The position numbers and the translations under genes were made by a program. This document shows, piece after piece, positions 1 to 5,102 of a stretch of DNA of 5,684 bases (position 1 is its first letter; each line of letters starts with the position of its first letter). Origin of the DNA: DASSFZ01 sp036514635 (GTDB lineage: Bacteria > Chloroflexota > Anaerolineae > Fen-1058); NCBI GenBank assembly GCA_036514635.1, contig DATBWU010000363.1, positions 1 to 5,684 on the forward strand, read 5' to 3'. Under the pieces are notes generated by a model. It made no database searches. It had not been told where the DNA came from and saw only the letters and a program-made list of their open reading frames with translations.

Positions 1-543
1 ATAGAGGCGCATGAGCTGCAGCGCGAAATACTCGCCCGGCGGCATGTCTGCGGGGATCGCTTCGAGCACGCGGACTTCATGCGTTTCGCGTTCTTCGCGC
101 ACCCAGGGGATGAAGACCGTCACCACGCCGTCGTTCACGAACGCATCGGCCATTTCACCGATGACCTTCTCGCCCTTCGCTTCGACGAAGAATTGATAGT
201 CGAGGAGGTTATCCACGACGGCGGATTTGTCCTTGTTCGCCTTTTGCACCGCTTTGGAGACGACGGCCGGGCGCTGCGACATGACGGCGTTGTGGATCGT
301 GTCCTGCATGCGAAGCGACGCGGTCATGATGTCGGGGACGGCGGAATTCGATGCGTCCTCCCACGGCCAGTCCTTCGGTTCGGTCCACATCCTGAACTTG
401 GCGTAGCGTTGCAGGCGAGATTCGATGTCGAAGGAGCGGTCCTGCACGTCCTTGGTGTAGAAGTCCACGACGCGCTGGGCGACGAGTGCCTTGTCGGCGG
501 TGACGGAGGAGGAACGGGGGCGCTTACGCTTCGGTTCGGCCAT
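1..543 (-). CDS. Phage portal protein, N-terminal 181 residues (runs off the left edge)
   Basis: Portal proteins form the ring at the capsid vertex through which DNA is packaged and to which the terminase docks. The frame is open from ATG (543-541) to base 1 without a stop. A basic N-terminus (KRKRPR, residues 5-10) is followed by RLQRYAKFRMW (43-53), then DWPWEDASNSAVPDI (58-72), close to the W-P-W-x-x-A-S-N-x-x-V-P-D pattern I know from portal proteins of podo- and siphophages, and SQRPAVVSKAV (89-99). FVNDGVVTVFIPW (135-147) resembles the following strand-rich part. A GGAAG sequence lies about six bases before the ATG. The start overlaps the end of the 49-aa gene by 20 bases, so translation may be coupled. 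Position after the large terminase fits standard packaging gene order. The C-terminal majority is outside the window. Confidence 0.78.
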   Translation of the reverse strand, partial: MAEPKRKRPRSSSVTADKALVAQRVVDFYTKDVQDRSFDIESRLQRYAKFRMWTEPKDWPWEDASNSAVPDIMTASLRMQDTIHNAVMSQRPAVVSKAVQKANKDKSAVVDNLLDYQFFVEAKGEKVIGEMADAFVNDGVVTVFIPWVREERETHEVRVLEAIPADMPPGEYFALQLMRLY

Positions 544-673
544 GGGCTTCTTCCAGTAGATCGTAGAGCGCCGTCATTTCGTCTGGTTCAAAGAGCGTAT
601 CATTGTCGAAGAGCTGCTTCATGGACGGCCCGAGCAATTCAGCGAACTGCGAGGATTTGAGGACGAATGCCAT
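524..673 (-). CDS. Small hypothetical phage protein, 49 aa, between terminase and portal
   Basis: ATG (673-671) to TAA (526-524). The protein starts MAFVLKSSQF, is acidic in the middle (FDNDTLFEPDEMTALYDLL, residues 22-40) and ends EEAHGRTEA. I do not recognise a family. It begins 11 bases after the TAG of the 54-aa gene and overlaps the portal start by 20 bases in another frame. That packed arrangement and the codon pattern are the main evidence that it is real. No good Shine-Dalgarno lies at normal distance (GAGAG is about 15 bases away), so translation probably depends on coupling with the gene before it. It could be a small head-assembly or packaging accessory protein, but nothing in the sequence proves this. 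Confidence 0.5.
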   Translation of the reverse strand: MAFVLKSSQFAELLGPSMKQLFDNDTLFEPDEMTALYDLLEEAHGRTEA

Positions 674-684
674 CGCGCGCGACG

Positions 685-849
685 CTACTCTCGTTTGGCC
701 GAAGGCGCAACTCGGGCTTCATCTTGCAGGGCGTAGAGCGCGCCCATCTCGCCGCCGAGTTCTGCGAGCCGCGCATAGAGGGCATCCTCGCTGTTTTCAA
801 CTAACCAGCGCTCGTCGATGCGCCCGATCAGTTCTGCAGTATCGGCCAT
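685..849 (-). CDS. Small hypothetical phage protein, 54 aa, downstream of the large terminase
   Basis: ATG (849-847) to TAG (687-685). The product starts MADTAELIGRIDERWLVEN and continues with EDALYARLAELGGEMGALYALQDEA (split here as residues 21-31 and 32-45), an Ala/Leu/Glu-rich stretch likely to be helical, perhaps a short coiled coil. An in-frame ATG three codons upstream (858) is an alternative start. I prefer 849 because GGA lies eight bases before it, although this is weak. The frame stays open further upstream toward the terminase stop, so a longer form from GTG cannot be excluded. It lies 105 bases after the large terminase stop and 11 bases before the 49-aa gene. Family unknown; a packaging or head accessory role is suggested only by position. 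Confidence 0.5.
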   Translation of the reverse strand: MADTAELIGRIDERWLVENSEDALYARLAELGGEMGALYALQDEARVAPSAKRE

Positions 850-953
850 GAATATCATCCAGCAAGCGAGTTCACTGGATCGCAGCACGATCAGGTGTAG
901 CCTGGCAAGATCCACGATTCGAGCATAGCGGGAGCGGACTGACGATGCTTTTT

Positions 954-2660
954 CTAGTACGCGCCATGGCGCTTGCCCGGATGCTGGTAGTGCCGGTTGA
1001 GGCCCGAGAGCCAGGCGAAGCTCGGCGACTCGTTCATGAGATATTTCAGCATCGCCGGGTAGTCGTCGTCCTTGTCCTTGGGCACTTGCAGCAGCGCCCG
1101 CTCGGAGCCGAGTTTCCTGTCCTGCCAGACGTGGCGCTTCAACTGGTGGATCGTGCTCGCGCAGCGCGGGTGGACGTGGATGCGAGGCTGCCACCTTCCG
1201 GCGTCGGGCTTGAGGTACTGGTTCAGGCGCTCGCGCCCGACGTGCGAATCATCGGCAAGCTGGCACACGAGGCCCGCCGCATCGAACTCGTCGCGCCAGT
1301 TGACGCCGCGCTTGGCTGAGGAAGGCGAGAGCGCCATGTTGGGGTCGATCACGCGATGCACGACGTTCAGGCCGAGGTTGCGTTCCATGTCGAGGGAGCG
1401 TTTGCGGACTTCCGTCGGGTCGCCATCGAGCGCATCGTCGGCGATGACCCACAGGTCGTCCGAAGGATCGACGAGCGCGTAGAGCCACATGTGCGGCTTC
1501 CGCGGGTGCGGGTCGATGACGAACACCGCCGGCCAGCGATCGGTCGCCGGGAACTCGCGGACGTGATTGAACTCGCACACCTGGATCGAGCCGCAGGATT
1601 CGCAGCGCCACTTATCTTCGATGGCGCGTGCCTGCTCGTTCGTCCTGGCGATGCAGGTCTTCCCGCAGGTGAAGCACCAATGCTGGGTCTGGTCGGTGAA
1701 CGCCGGATGCACGCGGTTCGAGAACCGGATCGGCTGTCCGTAGAGGCGCACGTTCCGCGTTTCGGTAGACCAATTGGCGGCCTGTGCGCTGACCGCCGTC
1801 TGGTCGAGATTCGCGTTGTCGGTGGTGTAGATGTTGAACCACTCGATGCCGCGTTGCTTTGCCATGCCGGGTTCGTAGATTTCATCGAAGATCCATTCTA
1901 CGGAGATCGCCGGGTCGTCGGGCCAGGTCATTGCGACGAGCAGGCGCCCGGCGACGCGCATGGTGCGGGCTTCGGATTCGCGCCAGATCGCGAGGGTCGG
2001 CGGTTCGTCGTGCATGATGAGGTGAAAATCCCCCGAAGCGAAGTCGCTCGGATCCTGGTCCTTCGACATGAAGGTGATGGTCGATTCGCCCACTACGCGC
2101 TCGAGGTCTTCGGGATCTCGGCAAAGGACGCGAAGCGTACGCAATTTGTCCGTCCAGGACTTTTCCCATGATCCATCGACGAGGCACCACTTCGGGATCC
2201 AGCCCCAATGCCCGCGTTCGCCGCCGGGTTGATCGACACCGGACCATTTGAAGTGCTGGAGTTTCGGCAGGATCACGGGGTAGAGGGTTGTCGTGAGGGA
2301 TTCCAGGATCACGCGGCACGCGACCGGGCCGCGCCACTTCTGTTTCTCAAGGTGTTTGAGAGAGTCGGGGAAGACGCCGGTTGCGACCATGGCGATTTCG
2401 AGCAGCGCCAGCTCGCTCTTGCCGCTGCCGTTGCCCCCGCCGATGGCGAGCACGCGCGCTTTGGATTCGTGGACTGCGAGCGCGGTTGCCGAAACGGGCT
2501 TGTAGGAAAGAAGCTGGTTCTCGCGCCGCTCGTTCTGCGCGAGCGTGAGCAGTTCGCCGAACTTCGCCTTGAAGTCCTCGTCCGAGAGTATGGAGAGGTC
2601 GGGCGTGGCGTCGAGCATCAGAGAAGGTGAACGAGTTTCGGGACGATCTCCGATGGGCAT
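954..2660 (-). CDS. Phage terminase large subunit (packaging ATPase and nuclease), 568 aa
   Basis: This is the motor that cuts concatemeric DNA and pumps it through the portal into the prohead. The ATPase domain shows Walker A GGGNGSGKS (residues 74-82, Lys81), Walker B HLIMHDEPP (213-221, Asp218 and catalytic Glu219) and LLVAMTWP (240-247), a likely coupling motif. The C-terminal RNase H-like nuclease is suggested by FVIDPHPRKPH (380-390, Asp383), HRVIDPNMA (435-443, Asp439) and KDKDDDYPAMLKYLMN (528-543), acidic clusters at the three usual places. Between the domains, C329-x2-C332 and C353-x2-C356 form a zinc-ribbon-like pair. Length is normal for the family. ATG 2660 has GGA nine bases upstream; the alternative ATG at 2618 has no ribosome binding site. 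It starts 36 bases after the small subunit stop and ends TAG. No frameshift is seen. Confidence 0.93.
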   Translation of the reverse strand: MPIGDRPETRSPSLMLDATPDLSILSDEDFKAKFGELLTLAQNERRENQLLSYKPVSATALAVHESKARVLAIGGGNGSGKSELALLEIAMVATGVFPDSLKHLEKQKWRGPVACRVILESLTTTLYPVILPKLQHFKWSGVDQPGGERGHWGWIPKWCLVDGSWEKSWTDKLRTLRVLCRDPEDLERVVGESTITFMSKDQDPSDFASGDFHLIMHDEPPTLAIWRESEARTMRVAGRLLVAMTWPDDPAISVEWIFDEIYEPGMAKQRGIEWFNIYTTDNANLDQTAVSAQAANWSTETRNVRLYGQPIRFSNRVHPAFTDQTQHWCFTCGKTCIARTNEQARAIEDKWRCESCGSIQVCEFNHVREFPATDRWPAVFVIDPHPRKPHMWLYALVDPSDDLWVIADDALDGDPTEVRKRSLDMERNLGLNVVHRVIDPNMALSPSSAKRGVNWRDEFDAAGLVCQLADDSHVGRERLNQYLKPDAGRWQPRIHVHPRCASTIHQLKRHVWQDRKLGSERALLQVPKDKDDDYPAMLKYLMNESPSFAWLSGLNRHYQHPGKRHGAY

Positions 2661-2696
2661 TCTCTGGTATCCGCGAGAAAGTTCCGGTTTTTCAGG

Positions 2697-3449
2697 TCAT
2701 TCGCTTGGCTCCACCAGATTCGGTGCGGCTGCTGCTCGTCCGAAGTATAGGGTTGTCCCAGTGTCTGCAGATGAATTGGATTCGACATTGGTGAATTCTC
2801 CTTCTATCGTAATCCCGCGGCGCCGAGCTTCTGCAAGAAACTGCGGCATGAGCACGACGAGTTTCTGGCGCAGGTTGAAGTCGTAAATCTGCGTGGGTTT
2901 GCCACCGAGCAACTGCGCCTTGTCCACCAGCACCCCGTAGGCGATTGCCAAGTCCTTCGCGTTCATGCCGGCAATCGAAACCTCGTCGATGTGCGCGAGC
3001 ACCAACTGCGCTGCCGCCGTGGTCGCCGTGACCTGCTCGGCGAGGGTCAGCTTCTTGATCTCGCTTCGCACCGGGCCGTAGGCCATCTCGATCCGGCGGG
3101 CGAGCGCTTGGCCGACGCGCGGCGGAATGCCGGCCGAAGCCGCCATCTCGACGAATGCCTTGGGATCGAACGCAGGGGGGGCGCCGTCCCTCAAATCCCC
3201 TGAGAACATCCCCTCGCCGTCCTTCATGCGCTCCACGCGCCGCGGCTCGCCCGCGTTCGGCGAGAGGCGCCGCACGAACATCTTCTCTGAGAGGATCGGC
3301 TGCATGCCGCGCTTGACCGCCCCCAAGACGTGATTGCGCGCGGTCTGGGCGACGCAGCCAAGTTCCGCGCCGATCGCCTCCCACGTCATGCCCTTGGAGC
3401 GCAGGTCGTAGGCGCGACGCTGCCTGGCGGTGAGAACGGGTTCAGCCAA
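2697..3449 (-). CDS. HTH protein, putative terminase small subunit, 250 aa (TTG start)
   Basis: Small subunits bind the packaging site and recruit the large terminase. Taking TTG 3449 as start, the protein begins MAEPVLTARQRRAYDLRSKG and has a helix-turn-helix in MTWEAIGAELGCVAQTARNHV (residues 21-30 and 31-41), like the sigma-70 region 4 type. The middle (about 97-160) is Ala-rich and helical. NAKDLAIAYGVLVDKAQLLGG (163-172 and 173-183) resembles the D-x-x-x-x-x-G-x-L-x-D-K-x-x-L pattern in proteins encoded just before large terminases. The frame extends upstream to GTG 3500, but TTG 3449 has GGAGGAG seven bases away, and the extra residues would be translated DnaA-box-like repeats. The start overlaps the end of a 42-codon frame by eight bases, suggesting coupling. 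The assignment rests on HTH plus position; a DNA-binding regulator is the alternative. Confidence 0.72.
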   Translation of the reverse strand: MAEPVLTARQRRAYDLRSKGMTWEAIGAELGCVAQTARNHVLGAVKRGMQPILSEKMFVRRLSPNAGEPRRVERMKDGEGMFSGDLRDGAPPAFDPKAFVEMAASAGIPPRVGQALARRIEMAYGPVRSEIKKLTLAEQVTATTAAAQLVLAHIDEVSIAGMNAKDLAIAYGVLVDKAQLLGGKPTQIYDFNLRQKLVVLMPQFLAEARRRGITIEGEFTNVESNSSADTGTTLYFGRAAAAPNLVEPSE

Positions 3450-3570
3450 AATCGATCTCCTCCGGCAACTTATCCACAGAGTTATCCACAACCTGCGCAC
3501 GCGCCTCGAACCTCGAGGGCTCGAACGCGCACGCCGCCTTGGGCGACTGGTACTGCCACTTCCTGCGCAT
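3442..3570 (-). CDS. Possible 42-aa residual frame upstream of the small terminase
   Basis: ATG (3570-3568) to TGA (3444-3442), product MRRKWQYQSPKAACAFEPSR followed by a charged tail ending LPEEIDFG. It is the downstream part of the broken Cys-rich gene and begins two codons after its TAG. It may still be translated by restart, and it overlaps the small terminase TTG by eight bases, so it could feed ribosomes to that gene. No good ribosome binding site is seen (GGGGG is about 12 bases away). Only one cysteine remains, so zinc binding by this piece alone is unlikely. Confidence 0.3.
   Translation of the reverse strand: MRRKWQYQSPKAACAFEPSRFEARAQVVDNSVDKLPEEIDFG
3457..3463 (-). promoter_or_regulatory. 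Strong ribosome binding site that sets the TTG start of the small terminase
   Basis: The minus strand reads GGAGGAG, then seven bases, then TTG (3449-3447). It is the best Shine-Dalgarno match in the leftward operon and is the reason for rejecting the longer GTG start at 3500. Confidence 0.75.
3470..3490 (+). repeat. Two tandem perfect DnaA-box words, TTATCCACA, 12-bp period
   Basis: TTATCCACA occurs at 3470-3478 and again at 3482-3490, same orientation, separated by GAG. This is the strong consensus of the host initiator DnaA box (as in E. coli oriC R1). The pair lies 21 bases upstream of the small terminase TTG and inside the downstream part of the broken Cys-rich gene, where the complementary strand would encode VVDNSVDK. 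It may bind DnaA, may be a direct repeat used as packaging or TerS-binding site, or may be a chance product of a repeated Val-Asp coding motif. The sequence identity is certain; the function is inference. Confidence 0.55.
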
Positions 3571-3663
3571 GAGCTAGCAGCGCCCCCAGCCCTGTTCCGC
3601 CATCTTGGGCTCGACCTCTTCCGCAGTAAAGTGCCCGCACTCGGCGACAGAGGCCAGAGGCGG

Positions 3664-3867
3664 TCACTCCAACTCCCCGATCTCCATCAGCAGACAACGG
3701 TCGCACTGAGGCCCCTTGGGAATTCCGCGGGAGTAGGGAAGGAGAGAAAGCCGAGCCCACGCCGGGGGTGCGCCTATTCGCTGGCACGGAGCGGAGAGCG
3801 CGGCGCGCGGTCTGAGAGCTGAGGGTCGGAGGCGAATCGACGACGATGCGAGCGTGGCGCTACACAT
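3664..3867 (-). CDS. Possible remnant with C-x2-C end (doubtful)
   Basis: The frame from ATG 3867 to TGA 3666-3664 gives 67 aa. Only the last 20 or so residues look protein-like: IPKGPQCDRCLLMEIGELE, with a C-x2-C pair. The first two thirds are Arg/Ala/Ser-rich and read like GC-rich non-coding sequence. Its stop overlaps a GTG (3667) as GTGA, the junction style used elsewhere in this operon, which supports the last part being real. The true start is not clear. It could be the 3' end of a gene whose front was lost, or chance. Confidence 0.2.
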   Translation of the reverse strand: MCSATLASSSIRLRPSALRPRAALSAPCQRIGAPPAWARLSLLPYSRGIPKGPQCDRCLLMEIGELE

Positions 3868-4225
3868 GGGCCCTTAGCCAGCGCCTGCGACATCGAGCCA
3901 GGCGCAGCTACGCGGCCGGCGTTCCGCTTCGTGCTGCGGTGCCCATTTAACAGAATACCCATTGTACGAAATTCGACCTCTAGATCCTCAACGCATCAAC
4001 GACTTGAGGCACGGTCCTCAGAGATTACGGAGCAGCAGCTTGAATCGTGTCATTGATTCTAAAGGGAAATTACGCTTTCTTGCGGTGCATCACGACACCA
4101 CGACGTTCTCGATAGTCTTTGACTATGGGCCTTGCTTAACTTACCCGTAACACTCTCTGCTCGCGTGCGTAATGCCAGCTAGTGCGCTAATGCTCAAGTT
4201 ATGAGGACTATCTATTGCATTGAAG
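3735..4225. other. Gene-poor stretch with an AT-richer patch at 3955-4225
   Basis: About 490 bases with no convincing gene. From 3735 to 3954 it is very GC-rich and its frames give Arg/Pro/Ser-rich low-complexity peptides. From about 3955 to 4225 the base composition is visibly more AT-rich than either side. A plus-strand frame from TTG 3962 to TAA 4150 (62 codons) covers part of it but has no ribosome binding site and resembles nothing I know. The change in composition suggests inserted DNA or a regulatory spacer. No tRNA, CRISPR repeats or clear terminator are seen. Confidence 0.5.
4112..4126. repeat. Perfect 6-bp palindrome ATAGTC-TTT-GACTAT
   Basis: ATAGTC and GACTAT flank TTT in the AT-richer patch. 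It could be a repressor or integrase-type half-site pair or a small hairpin. It has no U-run on either side, so it is not a terminator. Function unknown. Confidence 0.4.
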
Positions 4226-4438
4226 TTAGGCGAATCCTGGGGTTCTGGGTCGCGCGCGCGGTACCTTTACGATCTCAAACAACAGTTTATCCCGGCTGGC
4301 TTGGATACTATCCGCGCACGCCTGAGCTTGCAAATTCATTTTGCTGGGCTCCAGGCTGGCCGGCTTGAACACCTTGACGGCCGCCGGCTCGGTTGGCTGC
4401 GATCGGTTCGGATACTCGATCTTGAGAGCAGCGCACAC
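4226..4438 (-). CDS. Hypothetical frame of 70 aa after the transposase fragment
   Basis: GTG (4438-4436) to TAA (4228-4226), four bases after the TGA of the transposase fragment. The product begins MCAALKIEYPNRSQPTEPAA and contains VKVFKPASLEPSKMNLQA (about residues 21-38) and DSIQASRDKLLFEIVKV (about 43-59). Codon third positions are G/C-rich in this frame, which supports real coding, and the reverse frame looks poorer. I recognise no family, and it does not resemble the rest of an IS1595 transposase. No good ribosome binding site precedes the GTG, so it may be the 3' part of a different gene joined here by deletion, with the GTG start an accident. Confidence 0.35.
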   Translation of the reverse strand: MCAALKIEYPNRSQPTEPAAVKVFKPASLEPSKMNLQAQACADSIQASRDKLLFEIVKVPRARPRTPGFA

Positions 4439-4442
4439 CCGC

Positions 4443-4562
4443 TCAGATCGGGCAGCGAACGCCCTGCGGCCAGAGCCGCGCTTCGAGGTACACGCGCGCG
4501 GCCTCCTGATCCGGGAACATCGCAAACAGTTGCGCGGTGCTGATGGTGATTTTATCGTTCAT
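4443..4562 (-). pseudogene. N-terminal fragment of an IS1595-family transposase, 39 codons
   Basis: ATG (4562-4560) with GAGG eight to nine bases upstream, to TGA (4445-4443). The product begins MNDKITISTAQLFAMFPDQE and continues AARVYLEARLWPQGVRCPI. This matches the start of IS1595-family transposases, where F-P-x-x-x-x-A-x-x-Y-L-x-x-x-x-W-P-x-G-x-x-C-P-x-C opens the N-terminal zinc ribbon. Here the frame ends exactly where the second Cys of C-P-x-C should be, and none of the three frames after it shows the expected zinc ribbon, HTH or DDE domain, so the gene is truncated (full members are about 300 aa). It starts only seven bases after the stop of the 82-aa gene, which leaves no room for an IS inverted repeat. 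The family assignment is from memory of the motif. Confidence 0.65.
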
Positions 4563-4569
4563 GGTTTCC

Positions 4570-4818
4570 TCAATCTGGATCGCGTGATTCGAGCGTTAGC
4601 CCGGTGCGGTAGCCGCGTCCGAGTGCGGCGCGCATCGGATCAGTTGATTCGCTCGCCGAGAGCCAGAGCGCGTGTTCGGCCTCGCTACCAAATCGCTCGC
4701 CGTGATGGGCACGGCGCAAACCGCGCATATAGCCAGTCCACCACGAGGCGTGAACGTGGTCGGAATCGAGCCGACGTAGCGTGTCGGCCCGGCGCATCAG
4801 GGACGCGAACGCGCTCAT
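4570..4818 (-). CDS. Hypothetical phage protein, 82 aa
   Basis: ATG (4818-4816) to TGA (4572-4570). The start overlaps the stop of the 50-aa gene as ATGA, which is why I choose it over the frame's more upstream start at 4842. The protein has MSAFASLMRRADTLRRLDSD, a striking HASWWTGYMRGLRRAHHGER (residues 23-42), FGSEAEHALWLS (43-54) and AALGRGYRTGL (64-74). It is small and mostly charged, with paired Trp and repeated His and Arg, no signal peptide and no membrane segment. The ordered motifs suggest a conserved accessory protein of phages, but I cannot give a function. The transposase fragment follows after seven bases. Confidence 0.6.
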   Translation of the reverse strand: MSAFASLMRRADTLRRLDSDHVHASWWTGYMRGLRRAHHGERFGSEAEHALWLSASESTDPMRAALGRGYRTGLTLESRDPD

Positions 4819-4967
4819 TTGAGCGCCTGGTGCGCTTGCCACAGCGTGGCCGCGAACGATGCGGCGACGCCGCGCGCATAGGCCGCGTGGAGCATTCGCG
4901 CCGCACTCGATCTCCTCACCAGGCTACCGGCCGGTGGCGGCGGGATCGTCGATCCCCATAACTGCAT
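4815..4967 (-). CDS. Hypothetical small protein, 50 aa, first gene of the leftward group
   Basis: ATG (4967-4965) to TGA (4817-4815). The product is MQLWGSTIPPPPAGSLVRRS followed by SAARMLHAAYARGVAASFAA and TLWQAHQALK. The second half is an Ala-rich helix with AYARGVAASF, a pattern I have seen in short phage proteins. A proline run (residues 9-12) precedes it. The stop overlaps the next start as ATGA. The ribosome binding site for 4967 is weak (GTGA). An in-frame GTG at 4919 (34 aa) and ATG at 4895 (26 aa) are alternatives. A possible promoter overlaps the 4967 start; if that promoter is real, one of the later starts would be used. Confidence 0.45.
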   Translation of the reverse strand: MQLWGSTIPPPPAGSLVRRSSAARMLHAAYARGVAASFAATLWQAHQALK

Positions 4968-4994
4968 TGTTTCACGTTTTGGCGCGCAAGTCAA
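4966..4994 (-). promoter_or_regulatory. Candidate leftward promoter, TTGACT-17-AACAAT
   Basis: Minus strand: -35 TTGACT (4994-4989), 17-base spacer, -10 AACAAT (4971-4966). The -35 matches 5 of 6 and the -10 matches 4 of 6 sigma-70 positions. The -10 overlaps the ATG at 4967, so the promoter and that start cannot both be right. Confidence 0.3.
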
Positions 4995-5024
4995 AAAAAC
5001 CAGCGTGTCGGATTCTCGACGGTG

Positions 5025-5053
5025 AATATAAAATCAGTATTGCATAATGCAGA
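5025..5053 (-). promoter_or_regulatory. Alternative leftward promoter, TCTGCA-17-TATATT
   Basis: Minus strand -10 TATATT (5030-5025), 5 of 6, with a poor -35 TCTGCA (5053-5048) at 17 bases. It would give a leader of roughly 50 bases before ATG 4967 and shares the palindrome at 5041-5051 with the rightward promoter. Confidence 0.25.
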
Positions 5054-5069
5054 TGATCGTGCCTACAAT
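5040..5069 (+). promoter_or_regulatory. Candidate rightward promoter, TTGCAT-18-TACAAT
   Basis: -35 TTGCAT (5040-5045), 18-base spacer, -10 TACAAT (5064-5069). The -10 is 5 of 6, the -35 only 3 of 6, so an activator or weak basal activity is likely. Transcription would start near 5076, giving a short leader with AGGAGG (5091-5096) before the first gene at 5103. Confidence 0.45.
5041..5051. promoter_or_regulatory. Palindrome TGCAT-A-ATGCA, candidate operator
   Basis: A perfect 5-bp inverted repeat with one central base. It lies in the divergent intergenic region, overlaps the -35 of the rightward promoter and lies next to the weak leftward -35. It is a good place for a repressor acting on both directions. 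No repressor gene is seen in the window. Confidence 0.4.
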
Positions 5070-5102
5070 CCATCCTGTAGTTTACCTGATAGGAGGGACA
5101 CC

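Larger units (their letters stand above)
3442..3667 (-). pseudogene. Broken small Cys-rich (possible zinc-binding) phage gene
   Basis: One frame reads AECGHFTAEEVEPKMAEQGW then GRC, a TAG stop (3576-3574), then LMRRKWQYQSPKAACAFEPS and RF, ending at TGA 3444-3442. Read through the TAG it looks like a single small protein with paired cysteines, of the C-x2-C ... G-W-G-x-C ... C-x-F kind I associate with short zinc-binding phage proteins. The likely start, GTG 3667, overlaps the preceding TGA as GTGA, but is in another frame: it gives MTASGLCR followed by RVRALYC. Dropping one C near 3643-3648 would join this to ECGHF and create C-R-E-C. So one frameshift and one amber codon separate the sequence from an intact gene. 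No homologue search was possible; an unrelated set of overlapping short frames is the alternative. Confidence 0.45.

Noticed and set aside
1356..2171. Long plus-strand open frame (271 codons) opposite the large terminase
   Set aside because: It is the complement of a terminase with clear ATPase and nuclease motifs; high GC keeps antisense frames open. Other plus-strand frames across 79-660, 945-1319 and 2208-2630 were rejected for the same reason.
3574..3576. Amber codon read-through or recoded TAG in the Cys-rich gene
   Set aside because: The large terminase and the 54-aa gene end with TAG in this window, so TAG is a normal stop here, and a frameshift is also needed, which fits decay better.
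3774..3962. Minus-strand 62-codon frame MGILLNGHRS...
   Set aside because: No ribosome binding site at normal distance, low-complexity Arg/Ser/Pro content, and no neighbours in coupled arrangement.
3962..4150. Plus-strand 62-codon frame from TTG
   Set aside because: TTG start without a Shine-Dalgarno, opposite to the operon direction, no recognised motif. Kept only as part of the gene-poor stretch.
4443..4445. TGA at a Cys position of the transposase zinc ribbon, suggesting selenocysteine or simple nonsense
   Set aside because: The sequence after it in the same frame does not continue the transposase, so the gene is truncated rather than read through; no selenocysteine hairpin is evident.
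4685..4906. Minus-strand 73-codon GTG frame with AGGAG upstream
   Set aside because: The peptide is Arg/Ser/Pro-rich and overlaps the 82-aa and 50-aa frames, which have better composition and ATGA coupling. The AGGAG may still serve no gene.
5007..5020. Short hairpin GTCG-GATTCT-CGAC followed on the minus strand by a T run, as a terminator
   Set aside because: The stem is only four base pairs and the T run is seven bases away from it; it also lies before, not after, the leftward genes.
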